Below, in pieces: positions 16,860 to 24,558 of a stretch of DNA of 64,000 nt. The position numbers and the translations under genes were made by a program. The notes beneath the pieces were generated by a model that ran no database searches, had not been told where the DNA came from, and saw only the letters and a list, made by a program, of their open reading frames with translations. Source of the stretch: Streptomyces sp. CC0208 (GTDB taxonomy: Bacteria > Actinomycetota > Actinomycetes > Streptomycetales > Streptomycetaceae); the NCBI RefSeq assembly GCF_003443735.1, contig NZ_CP031969.1, positions 5,518,001-5,582,000 on the forward strand. Reading direction: 5' to 3'. Within the stretch, counting starts at the first letter, position 1; the number at the start of each line of letters is the position of its first letter.

Positions 16860-17435
16860 ATGGCGTACGTCTTCCTGGAGACCGAACGGCTGCGGTTGCG
16901 GGCATTCGCCGAGACCGACGTCGACCATCTCGTGGCCCTGGACGGCGACCCCGAAGTGATGCGCTTCCTCACCGGCGGCACACCGACACCCCCCGAGACG
17001 ATCCGCGCCCGCACCCTGCCCCGCCTCCTCCACGACCACCCCGGTCTCGGCACCCGTGGCTTCTGGGCGGCCGAGGAGAGGTCCACCGGCACCTTCCTCG
17101 GCTGGTTCGAGTTCCGCCCCCTCGACGACGACAGCCCGGCCGTCGTGGAACTCGGCTACCGCCTCAACCGGGCCGCCTGGGGCCGGGGTTACGCCACGGA
17201 GGGCTCCCGCGCCCTCATCGACAAGGGCTTCACCGACCTCGGGGTCCAACGCGTCACCGCCAACACCATGACGGTCAACCGGGCCTCCCGCCGCGTGATG
17301 GAGAAGTCCGGCCTGACCTTCCTCCGTACGTTCTTCCGTGACTGGCCGGAGGCGATCGAAGGCTCCGAGCAGGGCGAGGTGGAGTACCACCTCCTGCGCG
17401 GGGACTGGGAACAACGCCGACGCGAGCAGCCGTGA
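16860..17435 (+). CDS. GNAT-family N-acetyltransferase (RimJ/RimL-like)
   Basis: 191 residues. TERLRLRAFAETDVDHLVALDGDPEVMRFL is the typical RimJ/RimL start. The acetyl-CoA loop (RAAWGRGYATEGSRALIDKGF) and the TANTMTVNRASRRVMEKSGL segment are both conserved. The ATG has GAGGAGG 6 nt upstream. Its stop overlaps the next start by 4 bp (GTGA), so the two are translationally coupled. The acetyl acceptor is unknown. Confidence 0.88.
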   Translation: MAYVFLETERLRLRAFAETDVDHLVALDGDPEVMRFLTGGTPTPPETIRARTLPRLLHDHPGLGTRGFWAAEERSTGTFLGWFEFRPLDDDSPAVVELGYRLNRAAWGRGYATEGSRALIDKGFTDLGVQRVTANTMTVNRASRRVMEKSGLTFLRTFFRDWPEAIEGSEQGEVEYHLLRGDWEQRRREQP

Positions 17436-17974
17436 ACGCCGGCCGCGCTCTCCTCTATCTCGACGTGGACGGCCCCCTGAACCCCTACGCCGCCCGGCCC
17501 GAACGCCGACCCGAGGGGTACACCACCCACCGCATGAAGCCCGACGGCTGGATCGCCCAGCACCCCGGCCTGCCCCCGTCCGCCGTCAAGCCGCTGCGGG
17601 TCTGGCTCAACCCCGACCACGGGCCCGCGCTGCTGGCCCTGGCGGACCGCTACGACCTCGTCTGGGCGACCACCTGGCGGCAGGAGGCGAACACCTTCAT
17701 CGCCCCCGTCCTAGGCCTTCCGGACCTTCCCGTCGTCGACTGGCCCACGACTGTCACCCCCGGCCCGAACGGCACCTTCTGGAAGACCCGCCACCTCGTC
17801 AGCCACGCCGGCGGCCGCCCCTTCGCCTGGCTCGACGACGAACTCGACGACCGGGACCGGCAGTTCGTGGCCGCACACCATGACGGCCAGGCCCTGCTGC
17901 ACCGCGTCGACCCCCGACTCGGGCTGCGGGAAGCGGACTTCGCCGAGCTCGCCGCCTTCGCCCGGAGCCTGTGA
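17432..17974 (+). CDS. HAD-like hydrolase family protein
   Basis: 180 residues. LLYLDVDGPLNPY resembles HAD motif I (DxDG), WATTWRQEAN fits motif II (T), FAWLDDELDDRD matches the acidic motif IV. This Streptomyces family is often called a secreted or HAD-domain protein, but no signal peptide is visible. Coupled to the GNAT gene. Substrate unknown. Confidence 0.75.
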   Translation: MNAGRALLYLDVDGPLNPYAARPERRPEGYTTHRMKPDGWIAQHPGLPPSAVKPLRVWLNPDHGPALLALADRYDLVWATTWRQEANTFIAPVLGLPDLPVVDWPTTVTPGPNGTFWKTRHLVSHAGGRPFAWLDDELDDRDRQFVAAHHDGQALLHRVDPRLGLREADFAELAAFARSL

Positions 17975-18023
17975 CGCCGGTCCGGGCCTCAACGGGCCAT
18001 GCCGCCAGGTGCGTTCGCGTGCG

Positions 18024-18410
18024 TCAGGGAACGAGCGTGAAACTCGCGCGGTAGCTGTAGCCCGGCATGACGGGCGTGAACGCGAAGCCGTGCCCCATGG
18101 TGAGGATGTCCGTGTAGCCGTCGGGGTGGTCGACGTCGTTCATGACGTAACTGATGGTGTAGGAGACCTTGGCGGGAGTCGACCCCGACCACTCGTAGCA
18201 GGTCAGGTACTGCGGGTGCTCGTCGAAGTCCCTGACGGCCGAGGGGTTGTCCGCACTGAGATAGATGTGGCGGATGTACTGCGGAGCACTGGACCAGTCC
18301 TGGCAGATGACCTCGGTCACCGGGACGGCTGCCGAGGCGGTGGAGCCCGGTGCGGTCAACAGCACGAACAGGGCGGCGGCAACAGCCGGCAGGACAGCAG
18401 GTCTTCGCAT
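18024..18410 (-). CDS. Secreted protein of unknown function
   Basis: 128 residues. The start MRRPAVL was chosen because GGAG lies 6 nt upstream. Signal peptide to about ASAA (VLPAVAAALFVLLTAPGSTASAA). The mature part is about 100 residues with two Cys (VICQDW, LTCYEW), probably one disulfide, and Tyr/Asp-rich beta-strand patterning (KVSYTISYVMNDVDHPDGYTDI). No family recognised. Confidence 0.65.
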   Translation of the reverse strand: MRRPAVLPAVAAALFVLLTAPGSTASAAVPVTEVICQDWSSAPQYIRHIYLSADNPSAVRDFDEHPQYLTCYEWSGSTPAKVSYTISYVMNDVDHPDGYTDILTMGHGFAFTPVMPGYSYRASFTLVP

Positions 18411-18502
18411 GGTCAGCTCCATGGATTCGCCGTTGGGCCACTCATTCTGACAACGGCCGCCACCTTCCACAGGTCGGAATCGAGCCCCTGCCGAGCGCCG
18501 TC

Positions 18503-18919
18503 TCACACCTCGTCGAGCAGCGAGGCGAGGCCGTGATCGAGGTCCGGGCCCAGGTCCTCGGCGCCGGGTTCGACGACGTCGTAGGAGCGCAGCAGGAAGC
18601 GGCGGAGGCCGGCCGTGCCGAAGCGGATCACGGCGAGGCCGAGCGGTGAGTGGAACTCGATGACGGTCCGGGCCCATCCGCACGGCCGTATCCGTACGTC
18701 CCCCTCCCCGGCCGGCGACCCGAGTCCCTCCTCCAACAGCGCCCGTCCGAACATCCACGTCAGGCCCTCGCCGTCGGCCGAGACATGCGCGGGGAAGTCG
18801 ATGTGCACGGCGAACGGCTCGGCGGAGCTGTAGCGCAGGGTGGGGCGCACCGGGAGTTCCGGGTGGCCGGGGGTGATCAGGCGGGCGCGGACGGTCTGTC
18901 TCAGGGTGGTGAGGCGCAT
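18503..18919 (-). CDS. SsgA-like protein (SALP), sporulation/cell division regulator
   Basis: 138 residues. SALP signature: LRYSSAEPFAVHIDF, WMFGRALLEEGL, GDVRIRPCG and the FLLRSYDVVEPGAE C-terminus. SALPs are specific to morphologically complex actinomycetes and control septum placement, wall remodelling and spore separation. Which paralogue (SsgB-G or other) cannot be settled by eye. The start is MRLTTLR. The upstream region, shared with the divergent ECF gene, holds a Crp-like palindrome. Confidence 0.85.
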   Translation of the reverse strand: MRLTTLRQTVRARLITPGHPELPVRPTLRYSSAEPFAVHIDFPAHVSADGEGLTWMFGRALLEEGLGSPAGEGDVRIRPCGWARTVIEFHSPLGLAVIRFGTAGLRRFLLRSYDVVEPGAEDLGPDLDHGLASLLDEV

Positions 18920-19014
18920 GAGCGGCGGTCTCCGTCTCGGGTGTGCGGTGTGGGTCAATTGCCTTGTCGAGCCCCAGAAGTACCGATCGATTACGCGGGG
19001 CCGGAGTTCGTTCA

Positions 19015-19030
19015 TGTGATCTGAATCACG
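19015..19030. promoter_or_regulatory. Crp-like operator between the SALP and ECF genes
   Basis: TGTGA-N6-TCACG; inner half-sites GTGA and TCAC are perfect inverted repeats (19016-19019 and 19026-19029). It matches the Crp half-site pattern GTG-N6-GNCAC type except for the central bases. It lies about 95 bp upstream of both divergent start codons. Confidence 0.5.
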
Positions 19031-19033
19031 GCC

Positions 19034-19059
19034 GGAACTGAATGGTTGAAAGTTCTGTC
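19034..19059 (+). promoter_or_regulatory. Possible ECF-type promoter of the sigma-factor gene
   Basis: GGAAC (19034-19038) and, after 18 bp, GTC (19057-19059). This resembles the GGAAC-N16/17-CGTC class used by many ECF sigma factors and could be autoregulatory. Spacing is slightly long. Confidence 0.3.
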
Positions 19060-19114
19060 ATCTACGCTGACAAACCCTTTCGCCCCCGACCGCCGGGAAC
19101 TGGAGCGTTCCTGC

Positions 19115-20905
19115 ATGACCGATCGACCGGCCCGAGTGCCCGCCCGGACGTCCCCCTCCACGACCGCAGAGACCGCCGTGACCGCCGAGTACGTGCGGAT
19201 CTACGAGCAGGAGCAGCCGCGCCTCGTCGCGTATGCCCGCTCGCTCACCCGTAACACCTGGGCGGCCGAGGACCTCGTCGCCGAGGCGCACTTCCGCGTC
19301 TGGCGGCGACTGTCCGCGGGACACGAGATCGACAACGTCCCGGCGTACCTCATGACGACCGTCCGGCACCTCGCGTCCTCCGTCGCGAGCGCCACGCACG
19401 AGACCCCGCGGGACCCGCAGGTCCCCGAGCAGGCGTCGGCCGGACACGCGGCGGCCGGACATGCGGCGGACCCGGCCGAACAGGTCTCCGCCACCGACCT
19501 GTTGGTGCGTGTCCTCGGCGAACTCCCCGAACGCTGGGTGCGCGCCCTGTGGCTCGCCGACGCCGAGGGCCAGCCGCTGGAGACGGTCGGTCGGCAGATC
19601 GGCGCCAAGCAGGGCGCGACGGCCGTACTGCTGCACCGCGCCCGCGAGGGCATGCGCCAGGCGTTCCTGCGCTCGCAGACCGAGGCCCCCGACGATCCCG
19701 CGTGCGAGGTCCACTGGGTCCGGATGCCGGCCTACGTCCGCGGCAACGCGACCCCGCGCCAGTCCGAGCGCCTCCTCGCCCACGTCGACGCCTGCGACGG
19801 GTGCCGCGGCCGCCTCGCCGTCCTGATCCGCGCCAACGACCGGCTGCCCGCGCTCGTCGGCCCGGCGCTGCTGGTCTTCGTGGTGGGCGGCGGCACGGGG
19901 AAGTTCCTGGCCTCTCTGACGGCCGGGTCCGCGGGGGCGGCTTCGGTGACCGGCCAGGGTCTTCTCCACACGGCCCGTGCGGCGGGCCCGAGGACCAAGG
20001 CTGCCCTCGCCTCCGGTACGGCGGTCGCGGCGGCCGTAGCGGTCGTACTGACTCTCGGCCTGAACGAGTCCCCCGCGACGGTCACTTCGCCGGGGCGGGG
20101 GCCGGTGGCGCAGGGGCCGGTGGCGGAGGATCCGGTGGCGCAGGGCCCGGCGGCCCAGGATCCGTCCGCGGGGCCGTCCGCGGGGGCGGTGGGGGAGACG
20201 CCGGGGGTTGCCCTGTCGGTTGGGGCCGAGAGGGCCCGGGGTGGGGTTCGGGATCGCGCTCGGGGCGACGAGGCGGGTACGGACGTCACCGGGGACGCCG
20301 GGGACGGTTCGGGCGGTTCGGCCGGTTCTGAGGGTGGGGGTGCCATCGGCGATCCCGGGACGCCGGAGGTGCCGGACCCCGGGCCCAGTCCTGCGGAGCC
20401 CTCGCCGGGGGATGAGCAACCGGAGCCGCCCGCGGAGCCGACGCCGGTTCCGCCGAAGAAGCAGCAGCCCAAGCCCAAGCCCAAGCCCGAGCCGAGGAAG
20501 CCGAAGCCCGGCGCGCCGGGGGACGAGACGCCCGTACCGGAGCCCGGCACGCCAACGCCCGCTGATCCTCCGCCCGCTGATCCTCCGCCCGCTGATCCTC
20601 CGCCGGTTGAGAACCCGCCGGTTGAGAGCCCGCCGGTTGAGGAGACGCCGGACCCGCCGACGTACTCGGAACCCCCGACCGCGCCGGAGTCGCCGCAACC
20701 ACCGGCTCCCCCGGCCGCACCGGAACCCCCCGCCACCCCGGCCCCTCCGCCCCCCACCGGCGACGACTGCGGACCCGAACCCGTACCCGTACCCGAACCC
20801 GGGTCTGATCCCTTCCTCGGAACATCCGTCCCCGACAAGGGAGTTGAACCCGGCGTAGGGACAGCTGACGTGAGCCTCGCCGGTCAGGAGGTCGGGGCCG
20901 CCTGA
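19115..20905 (+). CDS. ECF sigma factor fused to zinc-finger anti-sigma-like domain, TM segments and Pro-rich tail
   Basis: 596 residues. Sigma region 2 spans about 26-95 (YEQEQPRLVAYARSL ... AEDLVAEAHFRVWRRL) and region 4 about 125-185 (LGELPERWVRALWLADAEG ... VGRQIGAKQGATAVLLHRAREGMRQ). H223-x3-C227-x2-C230 is a classic HxxxCxxC zinc-binding anti-sigma motif. Hydrophobic segments follow at about 248-262 and 296-316, then about 250 residues rich in Pro/Glu/Gly with repeats such as PADPP and VExPPV. The layout suggests a membrane-tethered sigma factor carrying its own inhibitor and an extracytoplasmic tail. GAGAGGAG links it to the methyltransferase gene 11 bp downstream. Confidence 0.85.
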   Translation: MTDRPARVPARTSPSTTAETAVTAEYVRIYEQEQPRLVAYARSLTRNTWAAEDLVAEAHFRVWRRLSAGHEIDNVPAYLMTTVRHLASSVASATHETPRDPQVPEQASAGHAAAGHAADPAEQVSATDLLVRVLGELPERWVRALWLADAEGQPLETVGRQIGAKQGATAVLLHRAREGMRQAFLRSQTEAPDDPACEVHWVRMPAYVRGNATPRQSERLLAHVDACDGCRGRLAVLIRANDRLPALVGPALLVFVVGGGTGKFLASLTAGSAGAASVTGQGLLHTARAAGPRTKAALASGTAVAAAVAVVLTLGLNESPATVTSPGRGPVAQGPVAEDPVAQGPAAQDPSAGPSAGAVGETPGVALSVGAERARGGVRDRARGDEAGTDVTGDAGDGSGGSAGSEGGGAIGDPGTPEVPDPGPSPAEPSPGDEQPEPPAEPTPVPPKKQQPKPKPKPEPRKPKPGAPGDETPVPEPGTPTPADPPPADPPPADPPPVENPPVESPPVEETPDPPTYSEPPTAPESPQPPAPPAAPEPPATPAPPPPTGDDCGPEPVPVPEPGSDPFLGTSVPDKGVEPGVGTADVSLAGQEVGAA

Positions 20906-20916
20906 GAGGAGCCCCC

Positions 20917-21714
20917 GTGGGAGAGAACGGCTTTCGCGCGCAGGAGATCGACACCAGCAAGCCGCACCCCGCACGGATCTACGACTACCTCCTCGGCGGC
21001 AAGGACAACTACGAGGTGGACCGCCAGGCCGGCGAACAGCTCGTCGCGGCGGCCCCGGAGGCGCGGATCGGCGTACGGGCCAACCGTGCCTTCCTGCGCC
21101 GGGCCGTCCGCCACGTCGTCGGCACCGGCGTCCGGCAGATCCTGGACATCGGCACCGGCCTGCCCACCTCGCCGAACGTCCACGAGACGGCCCTGGAGGT
21201 GGCGTCGGACATCCGCGTCGCCTACGTCGACAACGACCCGATCGTGCACAGCCACGCCGGCGCCCTGCTCAGCGCCGAGGGCACGACCGGCATCGTCCTG
21301 GCCGACCTGCGCGACCCGCGGGCGATCCTGGAGGCCCCCGACGTACGAGCCGTCATCGACTTCGACGAGCCGGTGGCCCTGCTCCTGGTCGCCGTCCTCC
21401 ACTTCCTCGCGGACGCGGACAAGCCGCAGGAGATCATCGCCACCCTCCGCGACGCCCTCGCTCCCGGCAGCCACCTGATCCTGTCCCACGCCACCGGGGA
21501 CTTCGCCGACCGCAGCGGGGCGGCGGCTGTCTACCGCAAGGCCACGGCCTCCATGAACCTGCGCACCCGGACCGAGATCGAGCGCTTCTTCGACGGCTTC
21601 GAGCTGCTCGACCCGGGCGTGGCCCAGGTCCCGTTCTGGCGCCCGGACACACCCCCGCCGCCCCGCTCGCACGAGATCGGCTTCTTCGGCGGGGTGGCCC
21701 GCAAGTCCGGCTGA
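20917..21714 (+). CDS. SAM-dependent methyltransferase (PF04672/DUF574 family)
   Basis: 265 residues. The family hallmark (ARIYDYLLGGKDNYEVDRQAGE) opens the protein; the Rossmann glycine motif is ILDIGTGLPTSPNVHE and VAYVDNDPIVHSHA follows. The family is greatly expanded in streptomycetes and targets are unknown. The GTG start lies 11 bp after the ECF-sigma stop, so the two are probably co-expressed, which hints at a link to the fused regulator. Confidence 0.9.
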   Translation: MGENGFRAQEIDTSKPHPARIYDYLLGGKDNYEVDRQAGEQLVAAAPEARIGVRANRAFLRRAVRHVVGTGVRQILDIGTGLPTSPNVHETALEVASDIRVAYVDNDPIVHSHAGALLSAEGTTGIVLADLRDPRAILEAPDVRAVIDFDEPVALLLVAVLHFLADADKPQEIIATLRDALAPGSHLILSHATGDFADRSGAAAVYRKATASMNLRTRTEIERFFDGFELLDPGVAQVPFWRPDTPPPPRSHEIGFFGGVARKSG

Positions 21715-21725
21715 GACCTCAGTCC

Positions 21726-22028
21726 TCAGTGCTGGTACGGCTGCTGCGGGGCCTGACCGCCGTACACCTGACCGCTCTGCCCGCCACCGGCGGCGGCCTG
21801 CGCCTGCAGCTGCTCCGCCTCCTGCGCGTTCACCTTGTTCTCCGCCCCGCAGAAGGTGCACTGCGTCGCGTACTTGGTGGAGATCGGGAACAGCGGCACG
21901 AAGAACAGCGTGAACTTCGTGACCCGCTTGCGCAGGGTGTGCGCGGCCGGGTTCCCGCACCGCCCGCACACCAGGGTGAGTATCGCGAGCTGGTACAGGT
22001 ATCCCTTGGTGCCAAAGAGGATGAGCAT
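21726..22028 (-). CDS. Zinc-ribbon protein
   Basis: 100 residues. CGRCGN and CTFCGAE form a four-cysteine zinc ribbon flanking a hydrophobic stretch (KFTLFFVPLFPISTKYATQ), the arrangement of zinc-ribbon 15-type proteins. The C-terminus is Gln/Gly-rich. ATG with GGAAGG upstream. Function unknown. Confidence 0.75.
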   Translation of the reverse strand: MLILFGTKGYLYQLAILTLVCGRCGNPAAHTLRKRVTKFTLFFVPLFPISTKYATQCTFCGAENKVNAQEAEQLQAQAAAGGGQSGQVYGGQAPQQPYQH

Positions 22029-22092
22029 GGTGTCGTCGCCTTCCGGGGTCGTTGCTTGAGAGGCAGTATCCCCGCAGCCGACGCCCGACCGC

Positions 22093-22209
22093 TCAGAGCT
22101 GCGGCAGTACGTGGTCGAAGAAGACCAGGCCCTCATCGAGGACAGGATGCAGCCCGGCGACCTTCTCTGCTGTGATCCAGCGCACGGTACGTCTGTCGGT
22201 GACCGTCAT
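22093..22209 (-). CDS. 38-residue ORF coupled to the ABC permease gene
   Basis: Starts with the ATGA overlap at the permease stop. It encodes a 38-residue product beginning MTVTDRRTVRWITAEKVAGL and ending in FFDHVLPQL. Codon positions are G/C3-rich and there is no internal signal peptide or TM. It may be a genuine small partner, or a gene remnant retained by coupling. No homologue recognised. Confidence 0.4.
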   Translation of the reverse strand: MTVTDRRTVRWITAEKVAGLHPVLDEGLVFFDHVLPQL

Positions 22210-22874
22210 CCGGGCTCCTGACCGATGGCGGCGCCGACGCGGCCGGCCGCCCGCGCAGAGGTCCACCAGCTCGCCACGACCAGGGGCAGCACGGCCAGCA
22301 GAGGCAGCAGCGGGAAGCGGGAACCGGTGCCGTCGGAGGAGAACGCGGCACGGACGGCCGCGTTCGCCGGTGAGGCGGAGACCACCAGCAGCAGCACCGA
22401 GCCGATGAGCAGCGTTCCGGCCGCGCCCGCCGTCGTGCGCACCAATGGGGGACTGCCGACCGCTCCCAGCGCGCTGCCCGTCAGGGCGCAGACCAGGCCG
22501 GTGGCCAGACCGCCGCCGAGCACCGACGCCACGTTCTGGGGCGTCCGGCAGACCAGCAGGGAGCCCGCTGCCGCGAAAGTCACCAGCGCCAGACCGAGGA
22601 CGAGGGGGATGACGAGCGCGGCGAACTGAGGTCGGCGGGTGCCGGTCGCGGCGGCGAGACAGGCGCGGGCGGCCGGCGGTTCCGCGGCCAGCAGGGAACG
22701 GGTGAGCCAGGCGAGGGCGGGCACCAGCACGGCGGCGTTCCAGCCGAGCTGACTGCCGAGCCGGGACTGGCCGTCCAGTGAGATCGCCACCAGCCCGGCG
22801 TACAGCACCACGGGCGGGAGCCAGCGCTGGGAACGCAGCAGGAGGGCGCCGTAGTAGCGCAGGAGCGCGGTCAA
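22206..22874 (-). CDS. ABC transporter membrane protein
   Basis: About 222 residues, six hydrophobic segments (VVLYAGLVAISL, AAVLVPALAWL, FAALVIPLVLGLALVTF, LATGLVCALTGSALGA, AGTLLIGSVLLLVV, LLPLLAVLPLVVASWW). The start was taken as TTG at 22874, with GGAGG 6 nt upstream; an in-frame GTG at 22949 would add a non-coding-looking Arg/Pro-rich stretch. It is paired with the upstream ATPase gene. Export substrate unknown. Confidence 0.7.
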   Translation of the reverse strand: MTALLRYYGALLLRSQRWLPPVVLYAGLVAISLDGQSRLGSQLGWNAAVLVPALAWLTRSLLAAEPPAARACLAAATGTRRPQFAALVIPLVLGLALVTFAAAGSLLVCRTPQNVASVLGGGLATGLVCALTGSALGAVGSPPLVRTTAGAAGTLLIGSVLLLVVSASPANAAVRAAFSSDGTGSRFPLLPLLAVLPLVVASWWTSARAAGRVGAAIGQEPG

Positions 22875-22965
22875 GGTCGGCCTCCGGCCAGGTGGGAGTC
22901 CTGCGCCCAGATCGGGGCGTGGGCGCCGTCCGGGACCCCGCCGTAACACCGAAGCCGCCCCCTGC

Positions 22966-23790
22966 TCACCGCTGTCCCCCGCTCACGCGCCGGACGTGAG
23001 CCCCCGGCTCGGCGAGCAGCGCGCGCAGCACCGCGTCCGAGTGGGCCTCGTCCGTCTCCAGCCGAACGCCCCCGTCCGCAAGCACGCCGACCGCCCGCAC
23101 GCCGGGCAGCGCGGACAACTCCGCCACCCCGCCCGTCAGACCTGTGCAGTCGATCCGCACCGGCGCGCCGACGACCTCCCGCGTCACGGCGACCGTGCCA
23201 CCGTCGACGGTCCACCGCAGATCGGTGCGCTCCGCGAGCCGGGCCGGATCATGATCGACGTAGACCACGGTCGCGCCCTCCGCCACCCGCCGCTCCACCT
23301 CCTCGTCCAGGGCGACCCGCGAGTCGGCGTCGAGTCCCGTCCATGCCTCGTCCAGCACCAGCAGTTCCGGCTCGGCGAGAAGTGCCTGTACGACCGCCAC
23401 CTTCTGGCACGTCCCCTTGGACAGCCGGGCCAACGGCCGCCCCGTGTGCTCCTCGGCCCCGAACCGCGCCAGCAGCCGCGCCCCGCGCCGCTCCGCCTCC
23501 ACGTCCGACAGACCGTGCACCCGCCCCATCAGCCGCAGATACTCCAACGCGCCGAAGGGCAGCGCGGGCGGGAAACGCTCCGGCACGTATGCAGTACGCG
23601 CCGGCCGCCCGAGCACCCGCCCCCGATCCGGCCGTGCCGCCCCGGCGACCACCCGCAACAACGTCGATTTCCCGCACCCGTTGGCGCCCTGGACCCGGAT
23701 CAACCGACCGGTCGGCAACTCCAGATCCACATCACGCACCACCCAGGGCCCACGCCACCCGTAGCGCAGCCCGACCCCCTCAAGTCTCAC
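22966..23790 (-). CDS. ABC transporter ATP-binding protein
   Basis: 274 residues. Walker A GANGCGKSTLL (35-45), signature LSKGTCQKVAV, Walker B LLVLDEAWTGLD with Ala replacing the usual Pro after DE, and the switch His in VYVDHDP. About 60 extra C-terminal residues follow the NBD. The GTG start (VRLEGVG) is preceded by CCGG-rich sequence without a strong SD. It powers the adjacent permease and is divergent from the reductase-fold gene. Confidence 0.85.
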   Translation of the reverse strand: MRLEGVGLRYGWRGPWVVRDVDLELPTGRLIRVQGANGCGKSTLLRVVAGAARPDRGRVLGRPARTAYVPERFPPALPFGALEYLRLMGRVHGLSDVEAERRGARLLARFGAEEHTGRPLARLSKGTCQKVAVVQALLAEPELLVLDEAWTGLDADSRVALDEEVERRVAEGATVVYVDHDPARLAERTDLRWTVDGGTVAVTREVVGAPVRIDCTGLTGGVAELSALPGVRAVGVLADGGVRLETDEAHSDAVLRALLAEPGAHVRRVSGGQR

Positions 23791-23927
23791 CCGGCCAGGA
23801 TAGGAGGGAGCTCGGTGCGGTGTGATGTGGTGCGCCCTGGCTGAGCCCCTACGGCATGTCGAACGTGCCGTCCCCCGATCGACGTGAGAGTGAAGCAGGC
23901 ACACCCAGGACCCCAGGAGCCCCCGTC

Positions 23928-24536
23928 ATGACCGTAACCGCCGACCTGGCCATCTCCCTCGACGGCTGCATCGCCGGCACCGACGTCACCCTCGACAACC
24001 CCGGCGGCACGGGCGCCGAACCCCTCTTCGAGTGGATCCACAACCTGGCGAGCTGGCGCGAACGCCAGGGCATGACGGGCGGCGAGGAGAACCGTGACTC
24101 CGAGCTGATGCGGGAGTGGTTCGACGCGACGGGGGCAGTGGTGATGGGCCGCACGATGTACGACACGGGGGCGGACTTCTGGGGCGAGGACCCGCCGTTC
24201 CGCACCCCCGTCTTCGTCCTCACCCACCGCCCTCGCCCCACCCTGGTCAAGCAGGGCGGCACGACCTTCACCTTCGTCACGGACGGCATCGACAGCGCGC
24301 TCGCCCAGGCCAGGGAGGCCGCCGGGGACAGGAACGTGGACATCGCGGGCGGCGCGAGGACGGTACGGCAGTACCTGCGGGAGGGGCTCATCGACGAGCT
24401 GCAGCTGCATGTGGTGCCGGCGCTGCTGGGGGACGGGCTGCGGCTGTTCGAGGGGGTGGGGGCGGGCCGCCTCGAACAGGTGAGGGCGGAGGCCACGCCT
24501 CTGGCGACCCACCTGAAGTACCGCATCGTGAAGTGA
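23928..24536 (+). CDS. Dihydrofolate reductase-fold protein (RibD C-terminal family)
   Basis: 202 residues. ADLAISLDGCIAGTDVTLDNP, the AVVMGRTMYDTGADFW block and VDIAGGARTVRQYLREGLIDELQLHVVPALLGDG are the RibD-C/DHFR-like NADPH-binding signatures. Single-domain members have no deaminase half and no established role in riboflavin synthesis. ATG with CAGGAG 8 nt upstream. Confidence 0.88.
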   Translation: MTVTADLAISLDGCIAGTDVTLDNPGGTGAEPLFEWIHNLASWRERQGMTGGEENRDSELMREWFDATGAVVMGRTMYDTGADFWGEDPPFRTPVFVLTHRPRPTLVKQGGTTFTFVTDGIDSALAQAREAAGDRNVDIAGGARTVRQYLREGLIDELQLHVVPALLGDGLRLFEGVGAGRLEQVRAEATPLATHLKYRIVK

Positions 24537-24558
24537 CCTGTCTGCACCGGGACTCGGT

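Noticed and set aside
19058..20974. 638-residue antisense ORF over the ECF-sigma gene
   Set aside because: Arg/Gly-rich shadow opposite the Pro-rich tail; the sense strand carries recognisable sigma domains.
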